Assembly (NCBI GenBank): GCA_050291725.1
Contig: JBNKKH010000032.1
Location: forward strand, 62,001 to 126,000
DNA: 64,000 bases
Source of the DNA: JAAGZL01 sp050291725
GTDB lineage: Bacteria > Pseudomonadota > Gammaproteobacteria > Chromatiales > Chromatiaceae
Direction: 5' to 3'
Shown here one piece after another: positions 33,406-42,639 of the stretch. The position numbers and the translations under genes were made by a program. The first letter of the stretch is position 1. Every line of letters starts with the position of its first letter. Below the pieces are notes generated by a model. The model did not search any database. It had not been told where the DNA came from and saw nothing but the letters and a program-made list of their open reading frames with translations.

Positions 33406-34920
33406 ATGACAAAGATACGCCAGGAAGACCTTATTCAGAGCATCGCAGATGGCTTGCAATACATCTCATACTACCATCCAGCTGACTATATTGAGGCTCT
33501 AACCAAGGCCTGGGAACAGGAGGAGTCCCCAGCAGCCAAAGACGCCATGACCCAAATCTTAGTCAACTCCAGGATGTGCGCAGAGGGGAAACGCCCCATC
33601 TGTCAGGACACAGGCATGGTTGTAGTCTTTCTGGAAGTAGGAATGGGCTTGCAGTTCGAAGGCGATATGGCTCTGGATGATATGATTAACGAAGGAGTTC
33701 GCCGCGGTTACAACCATCCGGATAATGTACTGCGAGCCTCTATGGTTGCAGACCCAGCAGGTGCGCGCACCAACACAAAAGACAACACCCCAGCCATAAT
33801 CCACACTAAAATGGTCCCAGGTAACAAGCTAGTGGTAAAACTGGCAGCTAAGGGCGGCGGTTCAGAGAACAAATCAAAATTCACCGTACTTAACCCATCC
33901 AGCAGCCTGGTGGACTGGGTCCTGGAGACCGTGCCCAAGATGGGGGCTGGTTGGTGCCCTCCCGGCATGCTTGGCATAGGCATTGGCGGATCAGCAGAAA
34001 AGGCCATGCTCCTGGCCAAGGAGTCCCTGATGGAGCATATTGATATCCATGAACTGAAGGCGCGCGGAGCGCAAAACCGCACCGAAGAGCTGCGTCTGGA
34101 GCTGTTCGAGAAGGTAAATGCCTTGGGTATAGGGGCCCAGGGTTTGGGAGGACTGACCACGGTACTGGATGTAAAGATCAAAGACTACCCGACCCATGCC
34201 GCCTCCCTGCCAGTGGCCATGATCCCCAACTGTGCCGCCACCCGCCACGTAGAGTTCACCCTAGATGGAAGCGGACCGGCAAACCTGCAGCCACCAAGCA
34301 TAGATCTCTGGCCAGAGATCTCCCAGGAAGGGGCAGATAATGCTCGCAGAGTTAACCTGGATACTATAACCAAAGAAGAGATCGCTAGCTGGCAGCCGGG
34401 AGAAAGCATTCTGCTATCAGGCAAGCTGCTAACAGGTCGGGATGCAGCTCACAAACGTATCCAGGGGCTGCTGGAGAAAGGCGAACCGTTGCCGGATGGG
34501 GTGGATTTCAACAACCGCTTTATCTACTACGTTGGCCCGGTCGATCCAGTGAGAGACGAAGTAGTCGGCCCAGCCGGACCTACTACCTCAACCCGCATGG
34601 ACAAATTCACCGACATGATGCTGTCTGACCTGGGCCTGATCGGCATGGTGGGCAAGGCAGAACGTGGCCCAGCCGCTATTGAGAGTATCAAACAAAATGG
34701 TGCAGCCTATCTTATGGCTGTGGGTGGTGCTGCCTACCTGGTATCTAAGGCAATCCGTTCAGCCCGTATCGTAGCCTTCGAAGACCTGGGCATGGAGGCA
34801 ATCCGTGAGTTTGAGGTGGAGGACATGCCGGTTACCGTAGCAGTGGATAGCAAAGGCACATCAGTACACCAGACCGGTCCTGCGGAGTGGCGGATTAAAA
34901 TTGAGGATATGAAGAAGTAG
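33406..34920 (+). CDS. fumarate hydratase, class I (iron-sulfur)
   Basis: A 504-residue enzyme from the ATG at 33406; the frame is open further upstream but homologues begin near MTKIRQEDLIQSIADGLQYI. It converts fumarate to malate in the citric acid cycle. The three cysteines that hold the [4Fe-4S] cluster are visible in ICQDTGM, GWCPPGMLGIGIGGS and IPNCAATRHVEF. The C-terminal domain has YYVGPVDPVRDEVVGPAGPT and TSTRMDKFTDMML. The length fits the one-chain FumA/FumB type. A strong terminator follows. Confidence 0.96.
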   Translation: MTKIRQEDLIQSIADGLQYISYYHPADYIEALTKAWEQEESPAAKDAMTQILVNSRMCAEGKRPICQDTGMVVVFLEVGMGLQFEGDMALDDMINEGVRRGYNHPDNVLRASMVADPAGARTNTKDNTPAIIHTKMVPGNKLVVKLAAKGGGSENKSKFTVLNPSSSLVDWVLETVPKMGAGWCPPGMLGIGIGGSAEKAMLLAKESLMEHIDIHELKARGAQNRTEELRLELFEKVNALGIGAQGLGGLTTVLDVKIKDYPTHAASLPVAMIPNCAATRHVEFTLDGSGPANLQPPSIDLWPEISQEGADNARRVNLDTITKEEIASWQPGESILLSGKLLTGRDAAHKRIQGLLEKGEPLPDGVDFNNRFIYYVGPVDPVRDEVVGPAGPTTSTRMDKFTDMMLSDLGLIGMVGKAERGPAAIESIKQNGAAYLMAVGGAAYLVSKAIRSARIVAFEDLGMEAIREFEVEDMPVTVAVDSKGTSVHQTGPAEWRIKIEDMKK

Positions 34921-34937
34921 CAAGTTTTGCATGACAC

Positions 34938-34971
34938 AAAAAACGCCGCCTGATAAACAGGCGGCGTTTTT
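34938..34971 (+). terminator. bidirectional terminator after fumarase
   Basis: AAAAACGCCGCCTG pairs with CAGGCGGCGTTTTT (34958-34971), with A and T runs on both sides. It can end both the fumarase transcript and the convergent VPLPA gene transcript. Confidence 0.9.
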
Positions 34972-34998
34972 TTAACTTCAAACAGGAGGTAAAGCTGC

Positions 34999-35595
34999 TC
35001 AAGCAGTCCTGCGTCGAACACCAAGCAACCCAAGCAATCCTGAACCAAACAACCAAACTGCAGCTGGTACCGGAACAGCAGATGCTTGTGAGGATGAATA
35101 CACCAGATTATCCAAGGTATAGGTTTCTGCGATACCTGATTGGGTTCCAGCTGTTAGCACAACATCGGTAAAAGCAACATCGGTAACAAAACCCCAGAAT
35201 GTTCCACTAATACTCTGAGGTATCTCGGTGGTTAAAACCTCGGTGCCACCAGCCAATAGACTCAAGGTAACATTAATACCGGTACCCTTGCCTCCAGGAC
35301 CAGCAAGATCCCAATCACCACCAAAACCAAATATAGCTGTAGCAAACGAGAATGTAGTTGAATCACTACCAGGTACTACACGATCGCTCCATACGCCCCC
35401 AGTTACTTCGCCTGCATCACTAACTACACTAACGCCACTATTCAAAACAGTGTCTGAAAAATCCTCGGTTGCAACAGTCGAAAAAGCTGATTCCCACGCT
35501 GCCTTATCTGTATAAACAGTAGTTGCAGCATGGGCCTGGATGGTTAAACCAAACAGACATACTAGCCCCAATAAAATGGTAATTCTCTTATTCAT
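34999..35595 (-). CDS. exported protein with VPLPA-type CTERM sorting signal
   Basis: A 198-residue protein. The signal peptide is ITILLGLVCLFGLTIQAHAA. A secreted domain of mainly beta character follows; it contains YTDKAAWESAFSTVATEDFS and FGFGGDWDLAGPGGKGTGIN, the pattern of PEP-CTERM proteins with a DUF-like lectin fold. The tail is VPVPAAVWLFGSGLLGLLGV then RRRTA. It is convergent with fumarase, separated by the terminator at 34938-34971. Confidence 0.87.
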   Translation of the reverse strand: MNKRITILLGLVCLFGLTIQAHAATTVYTDKAAWESAFSTVATEDFSDTVLNSGVSVVSDAGEVTGGVWSDRVVPGSDSTTFSFATAIFGFGGDWDLAGPGGKGTGINVTLSLLAGGTEVLTTEIPQSISGTFWGFVTDVAFTDVVLTAGTQSGIAETYTLDNLVYSSSQASAVPVPAAVWLFGSGLLGLLGVRRRTA

Positions 35596-35763
35596 TACTT
35601 CGTTTCCTTATACGTTCTTAAGTTGATTTATACGTAAAAACAGCCACCCGATTAAATAATCTGGTAATTATTCTAGCAATGAAGTAGAACAGCACATCCC
35701 CCATTTAGGTTATAAATGGCACGGACATAAAAAAAATGGGTTCTGAGAAAACAATTAGTTAGA

Positions 35764-37197
35764 TTATTCAACACTCATAACGCGTATATAGTCAGTCCCA
35801 CCAGCTGTTTGGAATTTGCCTGCAACGGTCAGAATTAGATCTCCGCTGGTGAGATAGCCCATCTCCCGCGCCCGCTCAATCCCGAAGCTGATTTTCTCCT
35901 CATCGCTGATCTCATCGGGCGGGAGCAGGGGCAGCACTCCCCAGTTGAGAGCCAATCTATGGGCTACCACCTCAGATGCGGTAACTGCAATGATAGGGCA
36001 CTCTGGCCTGTGCCGGGAGATCTGCCTGGGGCTAAAACCGGTCTCGGTGAGACTAAATATCGCCTTAGCCCCAAGCCGTTTTGCCATTCCAGCCACGGCG
36101 GTGCTAATGGCGTCAGTAACTCTGTTGGACGGATTGGGCTTAACCGTCTGCAAGAAACCATACTCTGCCAGGGAGTACTCGGCCTGCTCTGCCAAATCTG
36201 CCATGGTCTGCACCGACCTAACAGGATATTTACCAATGGCCGTCTCTCCAGAGAGCATTACAGCTGAGGTCCCATCTAAGATAGCATTAGCCACATCGCT
36301 GGCCTCGGCCCGGGTGGGTTTCGGATTAACCTCCATGGAGGACAGCATCTCAGTAGCAGTAATGACCGGTTTACCCATAGAGACAGTGGCCCGGATAATT
36401 TTCTTCTGCATCCCTGGAACCTCGGCCAGAGGCAACTCCACACCGAGATCTCCTCGAGCCACCATCACACCGTCAGCAGCATCCACAATCTCCTCCAGAT
36501 TATTTACCCCAGCCCGGTTTTCAATTTTGGCAATAATTGGGATGCCTGCTCCAAATTCCGACTGTGCCTTGCGCAGTTCATGGATATCTTCAGCTGTCTG
36601 AATAAAGGATGCTGCAACATATTCCACGCCGTGTTGAGCGGCAAAAGCCATCTCCTGCGTCACCACTTCGCGGTTTTCCGGACTTACCGCACTCAAAGGA
36701 AGTTGGGTGTCTGGCAAATTCACTCCCTTGTTGTAACGAAGGACACCACCATGTACCACCTGGCAATGTATGGACTCCCCCTGGATAGAGACTACAGCTA
36801 GCTCTATTGCTCCATCATCAAGCAAAATACAGGTCCCCACCTCCACGTCCTTATAGAGATCAGGGTAGGAGACAGAAACCCCTTCCCGGCTACCGATGCG
36901 GCCATCGCAATAGATGGTAAAATCATCGCCACTCTCAAGCTCTACAGAATCACTCTCTAACTTGCCAGTGCGAATCTCAATACCTTTGGTATCCACCATA
37001 ATCGCCACATGGGTTCCCGACTCTTTGGCTGCCTGGCGCACCATTCCCACCCGTTTGGCCTGTTCTGGCCCGGTACCGAAAGAGAGATTGATGCGGAACA
37101 CACTCGCCCCAGCCTTGATCATCTCCTTAATGGTAAATACAGAGTCACTGGCTGGACCAATAGTGGCAACAATTTTGGTTTTTTGACGAATACTCAT
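35764..37197 (-). CDS. pyk: pyruvate kinase
   Basis: A 477-residue enzyme making pyruvate and ATP from phosphoenolpyruvate. Signatures are KIVATIGPASDSVFTIKEMI, SVFRINLSFG, the active-site stretch IPIIAKIENRAGVNNLEEIV, VMVARGDLGVELPLAEVPG, and TSAVMLSGETAIGKYPV. The C-terminal allosteric domain has FSLTETGFSPRQISRHRPEC. The length matches the type II family. It stands alone with a 462-bp repeat-bearing gap upstream. Confidence 0.97.
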   Translation of the reverse strand: MSIRQKTKIVATIGPASDSVFTIKEMIKAGASVFRINLSFGTGPEQAKRVGMVRQAAKESGTHVAIMVDTKGIEIRTGKLESDSVELESGDDFTIYCDGRIGSREGVSVSYPDLYKDVEVGTCILLDDGAIELAVVSIQGESIHCQVVHGGVLRYNKGVNLPDTQLPLSAVSPENREVVTQEMAFAAQHGVEYVAASFIQTAEDIHELRKAQSEFGAGIPIIAKIENRAGVNNLEEIVDAADGVMVARGDLGVELPLAEVPGMQKKIIRATVSMGKPVITATEMLSSMEVNPKPTRAEASDVANAILDGTSAVMLSGETAIGKYPVRSVQTMADLAEQAEYSLAEYGFLQTVKPNPSNRVTDAISTAVAGMAKRLGAKAIFSLTETGFSPRQISRHRPECPIIAVTASEVVAHRLALNWGVLPLLPPDEISDEEKISFGIERAREMGYLTSGDLILTVAGKFQTAGGTDYIRVMSVE

Positions 37198-37337
37198 AGG
37201 CGCTTCTACTAACCTCTTAAAAGTTATTGGTTATAGATGGAGAGTATGGTCGATTATTGTGAATTTTTCGCTACATAATGTCCGCGGGGCGGATGTAGTT
37301 CAGTTAATAGTTTTGCTCCTTCACGAACACAGACACT

Positions 37338-37384
37338 TCCCCCTCATCCCCAACCCTTCTCCCCCTGGGGAGAATGGAGAGAAG
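37338..37384. repeat. CCCTCACCCC-type palindromic repeat, copy 1
   Basis: Core TTCTCCCC (37357-37364), CT, GGGGAGAA (37367-37374), preceded by CCCCTCATCCCCAACCC. Copies 2 and 3 with the same core lie at 50039-50066 and 52612-52649. Such palindromes are common intergenic repeats in proteobacteria. Confidence 0.8.
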
Positions 37385-37659
37385 CGGACGCGATAGCTTT
37401 CGGATTGCTTATAGCAATCCGCGCCTACAGGTAAAGCTGGATATTACCGTTATAGATTGGAAACGGGAGTAGCAAACTTCAGCATGTAGGAGCCCAGTCC
37501 TCTGGGCGATAACAACTGACCGGCTCCTAAGCTCCTAAGCTATAGCACGATATCGCAAAAGCTGGATCCCGCGATCAAGTCGCGGGATGACGGGGAGACA
37601 CTTGCGGAAATTTGCGTTTATTTGCGGACTGCCTGAAGATCGAACCCCGGCAAAAGTAC
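37385..37659. repeat. repeat cluster between pyk and the acidic protein gene
   Basis: Side by side lie: GGATTGCTTATAGCAATCC (near 37403), a TGTAGGAGCCCAG element (37485 onward; related to the ends of the element at 45313-45444), a GGATCCCGCGATCAAGTCGC palindrome ending CGGGATGACGG (37563-37593), and TTGCGTTTATTTGCGGAC (37613-37630; related to 38935-39045). No gene is present. Confidence 0.65.
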
Positions 37660-38742
37660 TTAAACCACCAGATCCAACTGCTGGATAGTACCCACACCTC
37701 CATCCTCTTCCAGAAAGATGCCTGTATCCCGTACCGCACCCAGAGTGTCATTAGCGGCATCCTTCAACAGGAATTGGGTGTCGACATGGCCCAGGTAGAT
37801 AGCCCCTACTCCACGCTGACCCAAGGCAACCAGCTCATCATTACCTGATGCATCCTTAGACCAGATGCGCAGGCGGTCATAGATGCTGTCGCTCTCATCT
37901 ATCCAGTTGTTACCATCGGCATCATACTTAGCGAGATCGGCAAAGCCGTTGCCACTCTCTGGACCAAACAGCTCGCTGCCGTCGTTGATTTCACCATCGC
38001 CGTTTCTATCCAGGGCCAGAAAGCCACTACCTGGTCCGACAAAGGCGATCTGATCTGATGTTCCATCTGCATCGATATCGAAACTGAAGCTACGCTCGGT
38101 AAGTTCTGCTGCGGAGCCACTAAAATTTACCACCAGCGGATCTTTCAGGGCATCGCCAGCACGCAGGCTCAACCGCTGCTCTGAGTAAAACTCCCGACTC
38201 ATATTCAGCTCAACACTTATGTCGATTTCACGACCATCTGCGGTATGCACCACTCCACTGGCAGAAAAGCTGGTTGATTCTGCCTCATAATGAGATTCAT
38301 AGAAGTCGTAGACTAGACCCCAGCCCTGACTCTCACCGCCAGTCTGGGCCTGATCTGGAGAATCAACCTCGGTCGCATCAACTGGGGCCTGTGCCTCCTC
38401 TATCTCAGATGCAGACGTAAGCTTGATCTTTTTGCCGGTCATCTGCTCAACCAGGAGTTTAATCAAAAGCTGCTTCAGCTCCTCCAGGGGTTCCAGAGGC
38501 TCTTTATCCTCTAAAACCGCCTTTGTTGGCTGCAGAGAGCTCGCCTCGGCAGATATCTCTACCGGCTGGAACTCAACACTTAAGGTTCCGGCAATGGCGT
38601 CAAAACGGGCGCGGTTTATCAGTCCGTTGACGGCCTGTGGCTCCTGATCACCTCGCCAAACAGTGAGGGACTCGCGTCTTTCGTTCTGCTCTTCATATAG
38701 ATGTTTGCTGCCCAGCTGCAGGCTGGAATCGACGATTTTCAT
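37660..38742 (-). CDS. acidic protein with Ca-binding-like DxDxDG motifs
   Basis: A 360-residue acidic protein from the ATG at 38742; an ATG at 38754 is also possible. It has no signal peptide. The C-terminal half carries DIDADGTSDQIAF, LDRNGDGEINDGSELFGP and YDADGNNWIDESDSIYDRLR, dockerin/EF-hand-like calcium loops of the kind found in large adhesins and RTX-like proteins. The N-terminal half is Glu-rich. Similar stand-alone proteins occur in gammaproteobacteria with no known function. A surface or exported role by a non-Sec route is possible but not shown. Confidence 0.75.
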   Translation of the reverse strand: MKIVDSSLQLGSKHLYEEQNERRESLTVWRGDQEPQAVNGLINRARFDAIAGTLSVEFQPVEISAEASSLQPTKAVLEDKEPLEPLEELKQLLIKLLVEQMTGKKIKLTSASEIEEAQAPVDATEVDSPDQAQTGGESQGWGLVYDFYESHYEAESTSFSASGVVHTADGREIDISVELNMSREFYSEQRLSLRAGDALKDPLVVNFSGSAAELTERSFSFDIDADGTSDQIAFVGPGSGFLALDRNGDGEINDGSELFGPESGNGFADLAKYDADGNNWIDESDSIYDRLRIWSKDASGNDELVALGQRGVGAIYLGHVDTQFLLKDAANDTLGAVRDTGIFLEEDGGVGTIQQLDLVV

Positions 38743-38934
38743 GGCATGCACCATAGGATTGCGGCTATTGACCTAGATGGCGGCCAGATGTGTGGATTCT
38801 TGAGAAAAAACCCAGGAAAACAGTTCCTAACTAACTGGAATTAAACGACTTTCACCTTAACCCCCCTTATGCCTGCTTCTATCAGCAGGCTGTGAGCTAT
38901 TGAGAGCCAGATGAATTATTCAGACAAGATAAAT

Positions 38935-39045
38935 CCGCAAATAAACGCAAAAAACGCCAATAAAACCAGACGCCATCCCCTACCGTAATACTGGAATGAC
39001 GAGGAGTAGTTGCAAAAATTTGCGTTTATTAGCGTTTATTTGCGG
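38935..39045. repeat. 111-bp element with 14-bp perfect inverted ends
   Basis: CCGCAAATAAACGC (38935-38948) is repeated inverted at 39032-39045, and a partial extra copy (TTTGCGTTTATT) precedes the right end. The same sequence occurs once more at 37613-37630. It fills most of the 336-bp gap between the acidic protein gene and prfC. Confidence 0.75.
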
Positions 39046-39078
39046 ACTTTTTCTGCCAGGCAAAACAAAACGGTTGGC

Positions 39079-40659
39079 TTACAGCTCGCGGGTAGCAGTA
39101 AATTTTATATCTGGCCAGCGCTCTATAGTTAGATCCAGATTCACCCTGGTGGGGGCCAGGTAGACCAACTGATCATCCCCATCCAGAGCCAGATTGTCAT
39201 GGGCCTTGGTCCTAAACTGCTCCAGCATCTTAGGATCATCGCACTGCACCCAGCGGGCGGTGGCAACATTAATATTCTCCACAATTGCCTCCACTCCATA
39301 CTCATCCTTTAGCCGATGGGCCGCCACATCAAACTGCAGCACACCCACTGCTCCCAGGATTATGTCGTTGTTGCGCATAGGACGGAACACCTGGGTGGCC
39401 CCCTCCTCGCACAGCTGCACCACACCCTTCTGTAGAGCCTTCAGGCGTAGCGGATCCTTCAATACGACACGGCGAAACAGTTCCGGCGCAAAGTATGGAA
39501 TGCCCTCATATTTCAACTCCTCGCCCTCGGTGAAGGTGTCACCGATCTGAATGGTGCCGTGGTTATGCAGGCCGATGATATCCCCCGGCCAAGCCTCTTC
39601 CACATGCTTGCGCTCATCGGCCTGAAAGGTGATGGCATTGCTCACCTGCACCGATTTGCCGATGCGCACATGACGCATCTTCATGCCCTTTTTGTAGCAG
39701 CCGGAACAGACCCGTAGAAAGGCGATGCGATCGCGGTGTGCCGGATCCATATTAGCCTGGATCTTAAACACAAATCCGGAGAACTTTTTCTCCGACGCCT
39801 CCACTTGACGTTGCACAGTATCGCGCGGTATCGGGCTCGGGGCATACTCCACAAATGCGTCCAATAGCTCTTTCACGCCGAAGTTGTTGATGGCTGAGCC
39901 GAAAAATACCGGCGTCAGTTCCCCTCGGTTGTAGGCCTCTTGATCCCACTCATGGCTGGCGCCCAGCACCAGCTCTATCTCTTCCCGCAGCTCATCGGCC
40001 TGATCACCGATCACCTCATCCAACCTAGGGTTGTCCAGCCCTTCAATCACCTCTCCCTCTTGAATCTTGCCACCATGGGTGGCAGTAAACAGGTGAGTGT
40101 TGTTACTGCGCAGATCAAATACACCTTTGAACCTCTTCCCCATACCAATGGGCCAGGTGAGCGGAGCACACTTTATTTTGAGTACAGACTCTACCTCATC
40201 CACGACCTCCATCGGGTCTCTACCCTCGCGGTCCATCTTGTTGATGAAGGTAATGATGGGGGTAGTACGCAGACGGCACACATCCATCAACTTGATAGTG
40301 CGCGCCTCCACACCTTTAGCAATGTCTATCACCATCAGGGCCGAGTCCACCGCAGTCAGGGTGCGATAGGTGTCTTCGGAAAAGTCCTCATGGCCTGGGG
40401 TATCCAGCAGGTTTACCATGGCATCACCATAGGGAAACTGCATCACCGACGAGGTCACAGATATGCCACGCTGCTTCTCCAGCTCCATCCAGTCAGAGGT
40501 GGCGTGACGCGCTGCCTTGCGGCCCTTTACTGTACCAGCAAGCTGGATAGCCCCTCCAAACAGCAGCAGCTTTTCGGTAAGGGTAGTCTTACCAGCATCC
40601 GGATGGGATATGATCGCAAAGGTGCGACGGCGGTTCAGTTGTTCAAGCAGTTCGGACAT
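39079..40659 (-). CDS. prfC: peptide chain release factor 3
   Basis: A 526-residue translational GTPase that recycles RF1/RF2. The G motifs are SHPDAGKTTLTEKLLLFGGA, DTPGHEDFSEDT and INKMDREGRDPMEVVDEVES. The RF3-specific KGRKAARHATSDWMELEKQR and GISVTSSVMQFPY follow the P loop. The C-terminal domain has VGVLQFDVAAHRLKDEYGVE. Its length equals that of E. coli RF3 (529). It is divergent from purT. Confidence 0.98.
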   Translation of the reverse strand: MSELLEQLNRRRTFAIISHPDAGKTTLTEKLLLFGGAIQLAGTVKGRKAARHATSDWMELEKQRGISVTSSVMQFPYGDAMVNLLDTPGHEDFSEDTYRTLTAVDSALMVIDIAKGVEARTIKLMDVCRLRTTPIITFINKMDREGRDPMEVVDEVESVLKIKCAPLTWPIGMGKRFKGVFDLRSNNTHLFTATHGGKIQEGEVIEGLDNPRLDEVIGDQADELREEIELVLGASHEWDQEAYNRGELTPVFFGSAINNFGVKELLDAFVEYAPSPIPRDTVQRQVEASEKKFSGFVFKIQANMDPAHRDRIAFLRVCSGCYKKGMKMRHVRIGKSVQVSNAITFQADERKHVEEAWPGDIIGLHNHGTIQIGDTFTEGEELKYEGIPYFAPELFRRVVLKDPLRLKALQKGVVQLCEEGATQVFRPMRNNDIILGAVGVLQFDVAAHRLKDEYGVEAIVENINVATARWVQCDDPKMLEQFRTKAHDNLALDGDDQLVYLAPTRVNLDLTIERWPDIKFTATREL

Positions 40660-40848
40660 GGATAATACACGGCAAACGAAAGGCGGATATTATACATAAT
40701 CTGCAAAATGGTGTTGCCTAATTTGAGTGTCTGCAAACTGAGGGGCTTTATAAGCGATTCTCAAATTCAGGCCTCAGCCAGATTATACATTGCGCATCTG
40801 TGTGGTTTTGCGAGACTATGCGTCACTAACTTTTTACAGGATTCCCCA

Positions 40849-42030
40849 ATGACAACCATCGGCACTCCCTTCTCATCTTCAGCAACTAAGGTACTGTTTT
40901 GTGGTTCTGGAGAACTAGGCAAAGAGGTAGTTATAGAGCTACAGCGTTTTGGCTGTGAAGTGATTGCCTGTGATCGCTATGAAAATGCACCTGCCATGCA
41001 GGTAGCCGATCGAGCATACAGTTTCTCAATGCTGGATGGGGATGAGCTGCGCCGGGTGGTTGAGCTGGAGAGGCCTGATTATATCGTGCCGGAAATCGAG
41101 GCTATCTCTACCGATACGCTGGTGGCCCTAGAGTCCGAAGGTTTTAACGTGATTCCAACCGCGAATGCTGCGCGCCTGACCATGAACCGCGAAGGCATTC
41201 GTCGCCTTGCCGCTGAAGAGCTGGAGATACCTACCTCAAATTATAAGTTTGTAGATAATAGGGAAGATTTTATTCAGGCGGTTAACGATATTGGTATCCC
41301 CTGCGTAGTGAAACCGATCATGAGCTCATCCGGCAAAGGTCAGAGCACCATTAAATCGGAAGCTGATATCGAGAACAGTTGGGTGTATGCACAGGAGGGT
41401 GGTCGTACCGGAGCGGGACGTGTCATCGTAGAAGGCTTTGTCGATTTTGATTATGAAATCACCCTGTTAACCATTCGCCATATCAATGGCACCAGTTTCT
41501 GCATGCCGATTGGTCATAGACAGGAGGATGGAGATTATCAGGAATCATGGCAGCCACAGCCCATGAGCGATGCCGCTCTTACTCGCGCCAAAGAGATCGC
41601 TGAGAAGGTGACAGACGCCTTGGGTGGTCGAGGTATTTTTGGTGTAGAGCTGTTTATCAAGGGAGATGCGGTCTATTTCAGTGAGGTATCACCACGTCCG
41701 CATGATACCGGCATGGTAACCATGATCTCTCAGGATCTTTCACAGTTCGCACTGCATACGCGTGCAATTTTAGGCCTGCCTATTCCAAACATTATGCAAC
41801 ATGGTCCTGCGGCATCTGCAGTTATCCTGGTGCAGGGTGACTCAAACAGTGTGCAGTTTAGTAATCTCGAAACAGCCCTTGAGGACCCAGATACCCAGAT
41901 ACGCCTGTTTGGAAAACCTGAAGTAAAAGGAAAACGTCGCATGGGTGTCGCACTGGCTCGTGGTACTGATATTGAAAATGCTAAACAGAAAGCGTTGAAG
42001 GCAGCTTCAGCAGTCAAGGTTAATCTTTAA
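40849..42030 (+). CDS. purT: formate-dependent phosphoribosylglycinamide formyltransferase
   Basis: A 393-residue ATP-grasp enzyme that adds a formyl group to GAR from formate and ATP in purine synthesis. It is read from the ATG at 40849, preceded by AGGA; the longer frame from 40708 lacks homology. Signatures are VLFCGSGELGKEVVIELQRF, VPEIEAISTDTLVALESEGF, NREGIRRLAAEELEIPTSNY, PCVVKPIMSSSGKGQSTIKS and EVSPRPHDTGMVTMISQDLS. It stands alone between prfC and a lipoprotein gene. Confidence 0.98.
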   Translation: MTTIGTPFSSSATKVLFCGSGELGKEVVIELQRFGCEVIACDRYENAPAMQVADRAYSFSMLDGDELRRVVELERPDYIVPEIEAISTDTLVALESEGFNVIPTANAARLTMNREGIRRLAAEELEIPTSNYKFVDNREDFIQAVNDIGIPCVVKPIMSSSGKGQSTIKSEADIENSWVYAQEGGRTGAGRVIVEGFVDFDYEITLLTIRHINGTSFCMPIGHRQEDGDYQESWQPQPMSDAALTRAKEIAEKVTDALGGRGIFGVELFIKGDAVYFSEVSPRPHDTGMVTMISQDLSQFALHTRAILGLPIPNIMQHGPAASAVILVQGDSNSVQFSNLETALEDPDTQIRLFGKPEVKGKRRMGVALARGTDIENAKQKALKAASAVKVNL

Positions 42031-42079
42031 ATTTTATCCGTCCCCACTTCTTCTACTATCTTTGAACTGGAGTGGAAAG

Positions 42080-42595
42080 TTACTGCTTCTGTTTTAACTT
42101 TATTGTGTGGAATATTTTTTCGACTGTTGCATAGCTCTCTTCGTTCTCTAGAAAGCAGTGGATGGTTAGTTTTATCGATCCCAGTGACGATTTTTTAATC
42201 TGAGGGAAGTGCACTCCAATCAAATATGGATGACCAACAGATTGGTTGGTGTTGTTGGCTGTTACGATCCGAGCGGCCACGCTATCTATCTGTATCTCTT
42301 TGGACTTATAGTTTTTGTAATAGTCTTCTTTAGTTAGCGCACCGGAGTAGACCCCATAGTCAAACGACAGCTTAAAGTGCGGCGCATCAATGGTGCCAAC
42401 GATAGAGTCAATGCCAGCCCCCTTGTGCAAAACTGTACCTGGTGGTGCTTTAAGGCTGAATATATTCCCAACCTCCACTGTCACCCATCCATCGGGGACA
42501 GTGGAGGAGTTTTCATCCGCCACTGTACAGGCGCTCAGTACCATCAGCAGGGTGAACATCAGACCTGCACGCCACAAGGCTCTAGAGAAGTACAT
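42080..42595 (-). CDS. putative lipoprotein of unknown function
   Basis: A 171-residue protein from the ATG at 42595; a TTG at 42607 is open but weaker. The signal peptide ends with the lipobox VLSAC. The mature domain starts TVADENSSTVPDGWVTVEVG and has no motif I recognise; it looks like a small mixed alpha/beta periplasmic domain. It is convergent with purT and lies 45 bp from a metalloprotease gene in the same direction, so co-expression is possible. Confidence 0.8.
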   Translation of the reverse strand: MYFSRALWRAGLMFTLLMVLSACTVADENSSTVPDGWVTVEVGNIFSLKAPPGTVLHKGAGIDSIVGTIDAPHFKLSFDYGVYSGALTKEDYYKNYKSKEIQIDSVAARIVTANNTNQSVGHPYLIGVHFPQIKKSSLGSIKLTIHCFLENEESYATVEKIFHTIKLKQKQ

Positions 42596-42639
42596 TTTGG
42601 GTACCAAATAAATAGCAGCAATATACCCACTAGTCTAGG

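Noticed and set aside
35945..36601. A plus-strand open frame of 218 codons
   Set aside because: It is antisense to pyruvate kinase and has no domain or translation signal.
39940..40665. A plus-strand open frame of 241 codons
   Set aside because: It is antisense to prfC, which matches RF3 along its whole length.
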